A stretch of 64,000 bases of DNA from Balneolaceae bacterium UBA7797 (GTDB lineage Bacteria; Bacteroidota; Rhodothermia; Balneolales; Balneolaceae), in contig DLCN01000006.1 of the NCBI GenBank assembly GCA_002480645.1, positions 236,002-300,001 of the forward strand, written 5' to 3'. This document shows, in pieces, positions 27,280-36,238 of the stretch; the stretch's first letter is position 1; every line of letters starts with the position of its first letter. The notes below the pieces were generated by a model. That model was not told the DNA's origin. It worked only from the letters and a program-made list of their open reading frames with translations, and searched no databases. The translations under genes and the position numbers were made by a program.

Positions 27280-28764
27280 TCAACCTTTTCTGAAGGAACT
27301 CAGAAATACATAGGTGTATCCCACAACCAGAATGATATGAAACGGAAGAAATGCCACTGCCATATATTTGATATCAATGTAGATGCCCCATGCGAAATAG
27401 ATCGCAAATAAACCTTCTAAATAGGTAACTAATGGCACCTCATGCGGTCGGTATACTTTATCTTTCCAGGTATCATTCTTACTGGTGATGTTGTATTTAG
27501 AGGTCCGTTTAAAAAAGGCCTTATTACTTACAAATCCATCCACCATAGAAATGAACTGGAATAATGAGATACCGATCAGCATACTGATGAAATGAAAGAA
27601 GAACTTCAGCATTTCTTTGAGTGCGGCTTTTCTGGAATCTGAGTAATGTTTGCGAATTACGATCCAGGCAAACCAGGGGGCCAGCAACACATTAGTGAGA
27701 GCTATGGAAAATATACTAAGGAATACATCATACTCCCGGGTTTCCATCATCAATAGTGTAAGAGGAATACTTAACACGGCAATGATAAGAATGCTCGGGA
27801 TGGCAAGGATGTTATAAAGATCGAACCAGATATGAAGCTTCTCGAAAAATGGCAGCTTTTTAGCTCTGATCTTCCCGGTAAGTTTTCTGATAACCTGTGC
27901 TTTCCCCTTCGTCCAGCGATATTGCTGGGCTTTAAAATCCAGCATGGTTACCGGAATTTCGGCCGGAGCTTCAATGGTGGTATCGTAGATAATTTTCCAA
28001 TCCTTCAACTGAGCTCTGAAGCAAAGATCAAGGTCTTCAGACAACGTATCGGCTGACCAACCTCCTGCATCTTCTATGCATGATTTTCTCCAAACACCAC
28101 CGGAACCATTAAACCTGAGAAAGAACTGTTTCAACGACCGGGCCTGCTGTTCAATCACAAAAAACATGTCCAGGAAGATTGACTGTGATCGGGTTAAAAA
28201 GGAATATTCTCTGTTCAGGTGTCCCCATCTGCCCTGAACGATACCAATTTTTTCATCCTGGAAATAAGGAATGGTTTTCAGTAAAAAATCGGGATGCGGG
28301 CGGAAGTCGGCATCAAAAATTGCCAGAAATTCCCCTTTGGCCATTGGTGTTGCATCTCTAAGTGCGCCGGCCTTAAATCCCTGTCGGTTCTCACGGTGCA
28401 CCATTTTAACATCCACCCCTTTTTGTTGCCAATATTCAACTCGTTCCCGAACAATTTCCACGGTCTCATCTGTTGAGTCATCCACTACCTGTACCTCCAG
28501 TTTATCGGCAGGATATTCTAGCTGAGCACATGCATCAATTACTTGTTTGGCTACATAAAATTCGTTGTACATTGGGAGCTGTACCGTAACCGTTGGTAAC
28601 TCTTCCCATGTATAATCCGGTCGTTTTGGATGATACCTGTCGGGTTTATTCGGGGTGAGGAAATAATACAGAAGATTAAACTGCCCGAGAGTGTATAAGG
28701 TGATCAGGAAAGCCGCTACTGAATACAGCCCAATTATAAGTTCAGGTATTGGCGTATTTAACAT
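27280..28764 (-). CDS. processive family 2 glycosyltransferase (cellulose/glucan synthase-like)
   Basis: 494 residues. One N-terminal membrane helix (about 8-35), a cytosolic GT-A domain, and about four C-terminal membrane helices. Catalytic motifs are complete: Asp pair at 95-96 (VVDDST), DAD at 151-153, SEDLD at 242-246 and QQYRW at 280-284, the D,D,D,QxxRW set of processive synthases. It would polymerise a sugar from UDP/GDP donors and extrude it. No c-di-GMP PilZ domain is seen. Sugar unknown; family relatives make beta-linked glucans or mannans, or transfer glucose to lipid. Confidence 0.88.
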   Translation of the reverse strand: MLNTPIPELIIGLYSVAAFLITLYTLGQFNLLYYFLTPNKPDRYHPKRPDYTWEELPTVTVQLPMYNEFYVAKQVIDACAQLEYPADKLEVQVVDDSTDETVEIVRERVEYWQQKGVDVKMVHRENRQGFKAGALRDATPMAKGEFLAIFDADFRPHPDFLLKTIPYFQDEKIGIVQGRWGHLNREYSFLTRSQSIFLDMFFVIEQQARSLKQFFLRFNGSGGVWRKSCIEDAGGWSADTLSEDLDLCFRAQLKDWKIIYDTTIEAPAEIPVTMLDFKAQQYRWTKGKAQVIRKLTGKIRAKKLPFFEKLHIWFDLYNILAIPSILIIAVLSIPLTLLMMETREYDVFLSIFSIALTNVLLAPWFAWIVIRKHYSDSRKAALKEMLKFFFHFISMLIGISLFQFISMVDGFVSNKAFFKRTSKYNITSKNDTWKDKVYRPHEVPLVTYLEGLFAIYFAWGIYIDIKYMAVAFLPFHIILVVGYTYVFLSSFRKG

Positions 28765-28834
28765 CTAATTAAGTTGAATTCCTATTACAGAAAACAACCT
28801 CGCTTTATTTTTATGATTCCAGATTTCATAGTTC

Positions 28835-29986
28835 TCAAAACGAGTATCCTGTACCCAAATAGATACCAATCCCGTCGTCTGAAAATCCTATGTCGTACTT
28901 TAAAATATAATCGGGTGTGAAGATAGACATAACTCCACCGAAACCCAACGTAAGTTTATGTTCATTAAAGATCGAATCCCAGTTCTCGTTAGTGAAAACC
29001 CTGCCACCGTCGGCAAATAAATTCACACCTAATTCAATATTTTTAAACGGAATCTTAAGCAGCCAGGATCTCAATTCTACACTGTATGACAATGAGTTAT
29101 CACTACTAAATCTCCGGTACATATATCCTCTGAGCGTGGATCCATCCCCAAGATAGGGCATAAACCAATAAGGGGTATCACCCACAGTACTTCTTAGCCG
29201 TACAATTCCTGCAAGAGTTAAGGATGGATCATCTTTAAAAATGGGTAAGTAGCCGAGCATGGTGGTATAAAACTCGGCGGTTGTATGGGTACTTATTAGC
29301 GGGGGTGCGATCTTTGTTCCGGCATTTACATAATACCCCTGCTGAGCCCGAAACTCGTTATTCCTTCTCTCCAATACCCACCCAAGCTCCAGAAAGGTAA
29401 GAAATGCTCCATCGGCACCTGTAAGATCCTGCTCGTATAAGTACCTGTTTTCTGGAGTTCCCCATGGTTTTTCGTATACAAATCTCAATCCTGTTAACAG
29501 ATCCATTCGTTCAATACCTTCTCCTAAAGAGATCGGGAAACGCGTACTCCCACCAACATTCACTTTAAATGCTTTAAAATTATAATAGGATGTAGAATCA
29601 AACCGAGGGCGATCGACCGGGTTCTTTTCAGTGTCTCCCAAATGATAATCCGAAAAACTTTGATTGGTATTAAGGTCATAGCCAACCCGAATGTCTGTTC
29701 CAAAATTCTTCACCTGATCGCGATACACTGAGAAGTTAAAAACGCCAATGGTCTGATAACTGAAAGCAAATCGAGTGTAGGAACGAAAGGGTACCATATC
29801 TCTGTAATCGTACCTCTTTACTTCGGCACCAAGATACACTCCATTGTCAGAATTGAACGATAATGCCGGTAAAAAGCCATATTTAATACCGGTTCGCAGC
29901 GAATCCTGCGCATACAGCGAAGAACCACCGCACATACTGATACCAATAATAATTAAGACAAACAGTTTAGAGTAAAGATCTTTCAA
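28835..29986 (-). CDS. outer-membrane barrel protein, Omp85/surface-antigen-like
   Basis: 383 residues with signal peptide ending SLYAQ. No POTRA domain; almost the whole mature protein is alternating beta strands. The motif GDGSTLRGYMYRRF matches the conserved RGY/F loop of Omp85/BamA barrels, and the C-terminus ends in an aromatic (LGTGYSF). Could export or insert a lipid or protein rather than build OMPs, because POTRAs are missing. Its neighbours (GT2s, SGNH) hint at a role in a glycan export route. Seven bp separate it from the upstream TPR gene. Confidence 0.78.
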   Translation of the reverse strand: MKDLYSKLFVLIIIGISMCGGSSLYAQDSLRTGIKYGFLPALSFNSDNGVYLGAEVKRYDYRDMVPFRSYTRFAFSYQTIGVFNFSVYRDQVKNFGTDIRVGYDLNTNQSFSDYHLGDTEKNPVDRPRFDSTSYYNFKAFKVNVGGSTRFPISLGEGIERMDLLTGLRFVYEKPWGTPENRYLYEQDLTGADGAFLTFLELGWVLERRNNEFRAQQGYYVNAGTKIAPPLISTHTTAEFYTTMLGYLPIFKDDPSLTLAGIVRLRSTVGDTPYWFMPYLGDGSTLRGYMYRRFSSDNSLSYSVELRSWLLKIPFKNIELGVNLFADGGRVFTNENWDSIFNEHKLTLGFGGVMSIFTPDYILKYDIGFSDDGIGIYLGTGYSF

Positions 29987-29992
29987 ACCTGA

Positions 29993-30805
29993 TCAGGAAT
30001 ATTTTTTGATTAATTTTCGAGCTTCTTCTTTGAAGTATTCATCATTTTTCTGGGCATAAGGCAAGGTTTGCAGATACTCAAATTCTTTAATGGCTTTGTC
30101 TTTTTTACCCGCTTCCAGATAAGCTTTTCCGAGCCAGTATCGATGAACCGGAAAGTCATCAAGATCCACAGACATCTTAAAATAATCTATGGCTTTGTTG
30201 ATGTCCCCATCTGGTTTATTTCCAAAAAGCAGCCCTGCCATAAATTTCGTAAACCAGCTCAGCTTAGAGACCTCATAATGCCACCTGCCTAAAATGTGGA
30301 TAGCCCGATCATTTTCGGGACCGTAATGCAATGCCTTCTCAGCGTAAATGCGAACGCTGTCCGCAAGGTGTGATTGTTTCCTCAATCCTGAAACTGATAC
30401 GATGGCTGCGTATGAAGTAGAGATCATTTCGTAACCGATATCATAGGTCGAATCTGCCTGAATGGATTTTCTTGCCCACTCAAGACCTTTTTCAAAATAG
30501 TAGGATTTGTCTCTGGAATCCCCTCTTTGTTCCCGGTTATATGTGTTATCCCCGAGTTCAAGATATTTGAGTGATACTTCTGTATAGAGTAAATATCCCT
30601 GATCACATTTTTTTGAGGATTCGATCAGCTGATCTATCTCTTCGAAGTATTTCTGTGTTTCCTTTAAAACAAGGGATTTGCTGTACTCCTCATTTAAACA
30701 GTCATTAGGATACTTATCTGTTCGAATTGAATCCTGAGCGGCAACCCGAGCAGCCACAAACACCCATACTATCAATAAAGCAAATCTTAACAATCGCATC
30801 ATCAC
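29993..30805 (-). CDS. secreted tetratricopeptide-repeat protein
   Basis: 270 residues with signal peptide ending RVAAQ. Helical repeats from about 60 to 260 (for example HRYWLGKAYLEAGKKDKAIK, a standard TPR consensus) resemble the RMD-type TPR fold. A periplasmic scaffold is likely. Seven bp before the Omp85-like gene in a minus-strand run. Confidence 0.8.
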   Translation of the reverse strand: MMMRLLRFALLIVWVFVAARVAAQDSIRTDKYPNDCLNEEYSKSLVLKETQKYFEEIDQLIESSKKCDQGYLLYTEVSLKYLELGDNTYNREQRGDSRDKSYYFEKGLEWARKSIQADSTYDIGYEMISTSYAAIVSVSGLRKQSHLADSVRIYAEKALHYGPENDRAIHILGRWHYEVSKLSWFTKFMAGLLFGNKPDGDINKAIDYFKMSVDLDDFPVHRYWLGKAYLEAGKKDKAIKEFEYLQTLPYAQKNDEYFKEEARKLIKKYS

Positions 30806-30836
30806 CTTAAATTATTCTCCATTAATAGTCGAAACG

Positions 30837-31787
30837 TTAAACCGTTTCACTTATTCCCGGCTTTTGATGTTCTACATGATTTTTATTGATGAGCTCTCCG
30901 AGCAGTCCGGTAGAGAAAAACTGAACCCCTAATACCATTAACAGAACACCCAGAAAAAGTAACGGCCGTTGACCGATACCCTGATTAAACAGAATTTTAA
31001 TGGCCGCCAGATAAATATTAATGGCTCCGCCGATCCCAAGAAAAAGCACTCCGATACTTCCAAAGAAATGCATAGGCTTTTGTAGATACTTTTGTACAAA
31101 CAAGATGGTTACCAGATCCAAAAAGCCATTTATAAAGCGGGAAAGTCCGAATTTTGTGTGTCCGTACTTTCTGGGGTGATGGGTAACCACTTTTTCTGTG
31201 ATCTTACTAAATCCTTCTCTTTTTGCCAGCATGGGTACATAGCGATGAAGCTCACCATATAAATAAATGCTTTTTACTACATCCGCTTTATATGCTTTTA
31301 GCCCACAGTTAAAATCATGGAGTTTAATCCCTGCAGCTACCCGGGTTACAAAATTAAAGAATTTAGACGGAATGGTCTTCGAGATCGGGTCATACCGTTC
31401 TTTCTTCCATCCACTTACCAGGTCATACCCATCTTTCAGCATTTGTACCATTTCCGGCACTTCTTTAGGATCGTCTTGCAGATCAGCATCCATGGTTACC
31501 ACATAAGTTCCCGATGCTTTTTCGAAACCGGCCTGCAGCGCTGTGCTTTTTCCATGATTATTGCGAAAACTAATGCCATGCACATTCTTGTTCTGTGCGC
31601 TCAGTTCTTTGATCACATCCCAGGATTTATCACTGGAACCATCATTTACAAAAATGATCTCAAAAGTATATTGATCGGCCAAAGCCGCTTTTATAGCCTC
31701 CTGAAGTTCTCTCAGCGACTCCTCTTCATTATATAAAGGAATTACAATACTGATGTCCGGCAGGTTCGAATCTTTGTTATCTTCCAA
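30837..31787 (-). CDS. GtrB/DPM1-like family 2 glycosyltransferase
   Basis: 316 residues. GT-A domain with SIVIPLYNEEESL (about 13-25), VNDGSSD and the metal site MDADLQDDP; then two C-terminal membrane helices (about 235-260 and 275-297). This layout is that of polyprenyl-phosphate glucosyl/mannosyl transferases, which load a sugar onto undecaprenyl phosphate for use outside the membrane. Divergent from the MerR gene at 31865. Confidence 0.88.
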   Translation of the reverse strand: MEDNKDSNLPDISIVIPLYNEEESLRELQEAIKAALADQYTFEIIFVNDGSSDKSWDVIKELSAQNKNVHGISFRNNHGKSTALQAGFEKASGTYVVTMDADLQDDPKEVPEMVQMLKDGYDLVSGWKKERYDPISKTIPSKFFNFVTRVAAGIKLHDFNCGLKAYKADVVKSIYLYGELHRYVPMLAKREGFSKITEKVVTHHPRKYGHTKFGLSRFINGFLDLVTILFVQKYLQKPMHFFGSIGVLFLGIGGAINIYLAAIKILFNQGIGQRPLLFLGVLLMVLGVQFFSTGLLGELINKNHVEHQKPGISETV

Positions 31788-31864
31788 AATGTATTCTTTT
31801 AAAAAAGATTAGAAATGATTTTCTTATCAAATTAAACTCCGCAAAAATACACTTTCTCCTTGCT

Positions 31865-32185
31865 ATGAAAAAATTGTATTACTCGATGGGTGAGGTTAGC
31901 AAGCTCACCGGGCTCGCTCCACATGTTCTCCGGAACTGGGAAAAGACCTATGCTCAGTTAAATCCTAAGAAAAACAGCGCTGGCAACCGTGCCTATCGCG
32001 ATGAGGAAGTAAATCTCATCTTCCAGATCAAAGAGCTGATCGAAGAGAAGAAATTTACGAGCGAAGGAGTAAAGAAGGTTCTGAATGGAGAACAAGTAGT
32101 TACAGAAAGTGAATTATCCACGGATCTGCGCAAAGACCTCACTGAAATGAGAGTGTTTCTTAACACTCTGCTTGAACGGCTCTGA
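31865..32185 (+). CDS. MerR-family regulator, short form
   Basis: 106 residues. MerR winged helix at about 4-70 (SMGEVSKLTGLAPHVLRNWE, NRAYRDEEVNLI), followed by about 30 residues of helix ending LNTLLERL, probably the dimer coil. There is no effector-binding domain, as in short Bacteroidota MerR proteins. Target unknown. It diverges from the GtrB-like gene and converges on the heme-A-synthase operon with 1 bp between stops. Confidence 0.85.
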   Translation: MKKLYYSMGEVSKLTGLAPHVLRNWEKTYAQLNPKKNSAGNRAYRDEEVNLIFQIKELIEEKKFTSEGVKKVLNGEQVVTESELSTDLRKDLTEMRVFLNTLLERL

Positions 32186-32186
32186 G

Positions 32187-32498
32187 TTAGTTTTTTACTA
32201 TCTCGACCTCTCCGCTCTCTAAAATTTGAAGTTCGATCGTATGGATGTGCGGAACCATACTCCGGCCACACCCACAGCTTACCACTTCATCGAACTGAAA
32301 TGTACAGGTTAGCAGCAGCCTATCCTCTTTTTGATCCACTCCATGTACTTTCAGGTGCTCATTCATAGGCCATCCGCCCTGATCAGCCAACTGTTCTGCA
32401 AGATTCTCAACAATGCGTTTACCTAAAGCTTGCTCAACAATAGATCTGTCCAATCCGGCTTCCCTGATCTTTGAGTATGTTGCCGTACTCAGTTTCAT
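32187..32498 (-). CDS. small protein with CxC-x6-HxH motif, downstream of heme A synthase
   Basis: 103 residues, no signal peptide or membrane helix. The N-half is helical (YSKIREAGLDRSIVEQALGK); the C-half is beta-rich with Cys75-x-Cys77 and His84-x-His86, a spacing that could bind Zn, Cu or Fe; Cys65 is nearby. It starts one base before the ctaA stop's neighbour (1-bp gap), so it is cotranscribed with heme A synthase. I do not recognise a named family. A role in cytochrome oxidase biogenesis or metal handling is inferred from context only. Confidence 0.8.
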   Translation of the reverse strand: MKLSTATYSKIREAGLDRSIVEQALGKRIVENLAEQLADQGGWPMNEHLKVHGVDQKEDRLLLTCTFQFDEVVSCGCGRSMVPHIHTIELQILESGEVEIVKN

Positions 32499-32499
32499 C

Positions 32500-33429
32500 C
32501 TATCCTTCTGTCTGAGTACGCATTTTAAGAATGAGTAACATTAAAAACTGCATGCTTACCATTACTGCAATTCCTACCAGATGGATGATCTGCAGTACTT
32601 TGGGCATTCCAAATTGTAACCCGGCTCCGATCAATATCTGTATTATGATCAGCCCTACATTTGCATAACCGATCTTTTTGATGAGTCCGGTTAATTTCTC
32701 TTTCCACACATAATAGCCCAGATATATACCCGAAACGAGTACCATCCAGGAGAAACTACGATGAATCTTGAAAATTTCTCCCGCTCTCTCAAGCCAGGTA
32801 CTTCGGTCAGGGACCATAGCTGCTTCTTTGATCAGATCTATCTCTTCGCGTACTTGTGTTCCTAATACTAATTGGATCATAGTAAATACCAGAAGTACTA
32901 ACCCAACTCGGAATATGGTCTTCTTATGTGAAGCATCCAACGAAATGTGCACAAATTCCCGGGTAGCCCGAAATGTGGCATATAACAGAACATTCATGAT
33001 CACCAGAGCAAGGATCATATGTAGTGTGATCATATAATGACTCAGCCCACTCTTAACTACCTGTCCGCCCAACCATGCCTGGAACAATACGAGCAGGAAA
33101 GCGGCCAACGAGCTATAAAAGATACTGGGTTTGGTTCTTCTGTATCTGAATGAGAGAAGAAATGTTGCTGTTATTAAAAAACCAATGATCACACCAATCA
33201 GTCGGTTTATATATTCTGTCCAGGTTTTTACCACATTAAATTGAGAAGCATCGAATGCAGCTGGCAGATCGGCCAGCGATGTTGGTGGTATCCATGTGCC
33301 AAAGCATTTAGGCCAGTCGGGGCATCCTAAACCGGCTCCTGTAGCCCGAACTAATCCTCCAACGAAAATAAGGAACAAAGTGGCTAAAACTGTGGTTATG
33401 GCTGTCTTTTGGAAGGCGTTTAACTTCAT
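32500..33429 (-). CDS. ctaA: heme A synthase (COX15/CtaA family)
   Basis: 309 residues, about eight membrane helices. It oxidises the C8 methyl of heme O to heme A for aa3-type oxidases. Family marks: RATGAGLGCPDWPKCFG near 29-45, EYINRLIG with the conserved Glu, LHM in the third helix, IHRSFSW and IIHLVG with the heme-ligand His residues. Divergent from the heme O synthase gene across an 89-bp shared promoter region, so the two steps are probably co-controlled. Confidence 0.95.
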   Translation of the reverse strand: MKLNAFQKTAITTVLATLFLIFVGGLVRATGAGLGCPDWPKCFGTWIPPTSLADLPAAFDASQFNVVKTWTEYINRLIGVIIGFLITATFLLSFRYRRTKPSIFYSSLAAFLLVLFQAWLGGQVVKSGLSHYMITLHMILALVIMNVLLYATFRATREFVHISLDASHKKTIFRVGLVLLVFTMIQLVLGTQVREEIDLIKEAAMVPDRSTWLERAGEIFKIHRSFSWMVLVSGIYLGYYVWKEKLTGLIKKIGYANVGLIIIQILIGAGLQFGMPKVLQIIHLVGIAVMVSMQFLMLLILKMRTQTEG

Positions 33430-33518
33430 TGTGAATTTTTTATGAATCCGTCAATAATTAATCCCTAAAATCTTTAACTTTCGGGCCGCCTAAATTACGG
33501 TTCTATTCAAATAATTAC

Positions 33519-34421
33519 ATGAATTCAGCTCAAGATAATATTATTTCAAATCGTTCCTTATCGGCAGTGATCAAAGATTACTACCAACTGACCAAGCCGG
33601 GAATCACATTTGCGGTTCTCATAAGCATGCTGGTGGGATTTGTATTAGGTAGTGCGGGAACGATCAATTTTGTATTAATGATCCATGTGATCGTTGGAAC
33701 ATATCTCATCTCTGCGGGAACTGGAGCTCATAACCAATTTATTGAGCGCCGTTTAGATGGATTAATGAACCGTACGAAAGAACGACCGTTACCGAGTCAG
33801 CGCATCTCCGCCCGGAATGGAAGTATATTTTCGCTCACTCTGATCTTTACAGGTTTAACCTATCTTGCTTTACTGGTTAACCCGGTAGCTGCGTTGGTGT
33901 CCTTTGCCACAACGTTTATTTATCTGGCTGCTTATACACCTATGAAGCGAATTTCAGCTACGAACATCATCATTGGAGCTATACCGGGAGCCCTGCCTCC
34001 TGTTGGTGGTTGGGCAGCTGCAACCGGCAATATTCTGGATCCGGGCATGTGGTTATTGTTCGGTATCGTTTTCTTCTGGCAAGTTCCGCACGTAATGGCG
34101 ATCGCCTGGATGTGCAAAAATGATTATGAAGGCGCCGGATTTAAAATGCTCCCAAAGAATGACAGCAAAGGAATAAAGACTGCTTTCTATGCACTGTTAA
34201 GTACTGTGTTACTCTTTCCTGTTACTATTTTGCTTTACACCATGAATTTCTCAGGTTTATTTTTCCTAATTACAGGATTAGTGCTTGCTGTATTTTTTCT
34301 GGTTTATGGAATTCGCTTTGCAAAAGACCGCACCCCTCAGAATGCAAGAAAACTAATGTTCGCATCCATTGCATATCTACCCCTCATTTGGGTGGCTGTA
34401 TTTGTGGATATGCTCTTTTGA
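33519..34421 (+). CDS. ctaB: protoheme IX farnesyltransferase (heme O synthase)
   Basis: 300 residues, UbiA superfamily with about nine membrane helices. It transfers farnesyl to heme b to make heme O, the substrate of the neighbouring heme A synthase. The Asp-rich prenyl-diphosphate site is visible as HNQFIERRLDGLMNRTKERPLP, and the second as WMCKNDYEGAGFKMLP. Ends exactly at the base before the stop of the convergent RDD gene. The near match TAACTTTC lies upstream as a possible -7. Confidence 0.95.
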   Translation: MNSAQDNIISNRSLSAVIKDYYQLTKPGITFAVLISMLVGFVLGSAGTINFVLMIHVIVGTYLISAGTGAHNQFIERRLDGLMNRTKERPLPSQRISARNGSIFSLTLIFTGLTYLALLVNPVAALVSFATTFIYLAAYTPMKRISATNIIIGAIPGALPPVGGWAAATGNILDPGMWLLFGIVFFWQVPHVMAIAWMCKNDYEGAGFKMLPKNDSKGIKTAFYALLSTVLLFPVTILLYTMNFSGLFFLITGLVLAVFFLVYGIRFAKDRTPQNARKLMFASIAYLPLIWVAVFVDMLF

Positions 34422-35171
34422 TCACTCGTTGTGAAGATGATTGTAATCATCGATCAACTGTTGTAAAAACTGATCTGCATTTACTTCAAATTTCCTGATA
34501 CCGATCTTATTTTGTATGATATTCGCCGTTCGCTGAATCATTACGAACCACGTAGAATAATCGTATACCTTTTTAGAGCTCAGCACTTCTTTGATCGTAC
34601 TTATGTCTTTGTCAGTTAGTTGTGCCGCCTCCGGATATTTAGCCTCAAAACCGGAGCCCAGTTCAGAATAGATCGTATCACGTAGTTTTACGCTCTTCTT
34701 AGTTTTAATTACACAGGTCTTAGCTGCCCAGTCACCTAATCGCTGCCCTCTGCCATTTGATAGTACGGTAATAAACGCAATTAGTCCCATCGACATAGTG
34801 ATCTCGATCAACCTTAATAACCAGCGGATAAGATACTGACCCAATGTCGGGGGTTCACCATCAACTGAAACCACTTGTAGTCCGATCAGCCATTTTCCAA
34901 AGCTTTTCCCGTTCCATGTAGCTTCCATCACCAGGTGATAAAGAAAGGTGGGTATGGTATAAATAAGAACAGTTAGCCACATATAATCGGTAGTAAATGT
35001 GGGTTCGATCCAATCCATATCCTCAGCAATTCCAAACATCAGAGAAACCACAAAATAGTACCCTAACAAAATGATGCCGTCGAGCAAAAAAGCAATGATC
35101 CTGTCACCTACCTGAGCCGTGTTATAATAAAGCTTTACATGCTGGGTGGTTTCAATCCCGATTTGGTTCAT
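34422..35171 (-). CDS. RDD-family membrane protein
   Basis: 249 residues. RDD domain with three or four membrane helices (VGDRIIAFLLDGIILLGYYF, then GKSFGKWLIGLQV and GQRLGDWAAKTCV, all RDD marks), followed by a ~90-residue soluble tail. Function of the family is unclear, transport is suspected. It diverges from a SpoIIM-like gene; RDD and SpoIIM neighbours are a recurrent pair with MoxR/DUF58 operons. Confidence 0.88.
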   Translation of the reverse strand: MNQIGIETTQHVKLYYNTAQVGDRIIAFLLDGIILLGYYFVVSLMFGIAEDMDWIEPTFTTDYMWLTVLIYTIPTFLYHLVMEATWNGKSFGKWLIGLQVVSVDGEPPTLGQYLIRWLLRLIEITMSMGLIAFITVLSNGRGQRLGDWAAKTCVIKTKKSVKLRDTIYSELGSGFEAKYPEAAQLTDKDISTIKEVLSSKKVYDYSTWFVMIQRTANIIQNKIGIRKFEVNADQFLQQLIDDYNHLHNE

Positions 35172-35266
35172 ATTTGAGTTTGTAATTAATGCCGAAAGAG
35201 TTACTATTTCACTGAAGATACACGATTTATCTTCAGTGAAAAAAAGAACATCAGTTAATTTTAACT

Positions 35267-36238
35267 ATGCGTGAGGTTACTTTCCTCAGAAAGAATGCCG
35301 AAAAGTGGAAAACATTTGAGGCACAACTAAAAAATCATACCAAAGAGAAAGCAGAAGATCTGGCTGAGCTGTACATTGAATTGAATAATGATCTGGCTTA
35401 TGCCCAAAGCTGTTATCCCGATACTAAAACTGCTCAATATCTAAATGATCTGAGTATTGTTGCACATAATGCGATCTACCGGAATAAGAAAGAGCGTTCC
35501 TCCCGGTTCATCACATTCTGGACCGAAGAAGTTCCTGAGATCTTCTCTTACCGGCTAAAAGAACTTACCGCAGCGATCCTTGTATTTCTGTTCTTTACTG
35601 CAGTTGGCGTACTCTCGCAGCAAGGAAACAACGATTTTGCCCGACTCATACTCGGTGATAGTTACGTAAACATGACCATCACCAACATTGAAGATGGGGA
35701 TCCGCTTGCGGTCTATAAAGAACACACTCAAATGAATATGTTCTTCGCCATCACATTCAATAACATCAGGGTTTCTTTCATAAACTTTGTGATGGGTATT
35801 TTTACCGTATTTGGCACAGGATATATTTTGATGAAAAACGCCATTATGGTGGGTGTTTTTGTGAATTTCTTTGCTGGCTACGATCTGTTAAATGAGGCCA
35901 TGCTGGTGATATTTATCCACGGGGCGCTGGAATTAAGTGCAATTACTATCTCTGCTGTAGCAGGATTTACCCTGGGTAACAGTTATTTATTTCCGGGCAC
36001 ATTAAAACGTACCGAAGCTTTTGCCCGGGGCGCCAGAGAAGGCATTAAAATGCTTATCAGCCTGGTTCCGGTTTTCATAGCCGCAGGTTTTCTTGAATCG
36101 TTTGTAACACGATACACAGAAATGCCTTTGTTTTTGAGCCTGTTCATCATTTTCGGTTCATTCGCATTTATCATCGGGTATTACATCATACTGCCATTAA
36201 AAATAAACTTAGCACGAAATAAAGCAGCACATGTCTGA
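35267..36238 (+). CDS. SpoIIM-like (stage II sporulation M superfamily) membrane protein
   Basis: 323 residues. A soluble helical head (1-95) is followed by about six membrane helices. NNIRVSFINFVMGIFT and HGALELSAITISAVAG are the conserved features of the SpoIIM/DUF95 family. Here it is not a sporulation gene but the first of a MoxR-type operon. Its end overlaps the next gene by 8 bp. Confidence 0.85.
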   Translation: MREVTFLRKNAEKWKTFEAQLKNHTKEKAEDLAELYIELNNDLAYAQSCYPDTKTAQYLNDLSIVAHNAIYRNKKERSSRFITFWTEEVPEIFSYRLKELTAAILVFLFFTAVGVLSQQGNNDFARLILGDSYVNMTITNIEDGDPLAVYKEHTQMNMFFAITFNNIRVSFINFVMGIFTVFGTGYILMKNAIMVGVFVNFFAGYDLLNEAMLVIFIHGALELSAITISAVAGFTLGNSYLFPGTLKRTEAFARGAREGIKMLISLVPVFIAAGFLESFVTRYTEMPLFLSLFIIFGSFAFIIGYYIILPLKINLARNKAAHV

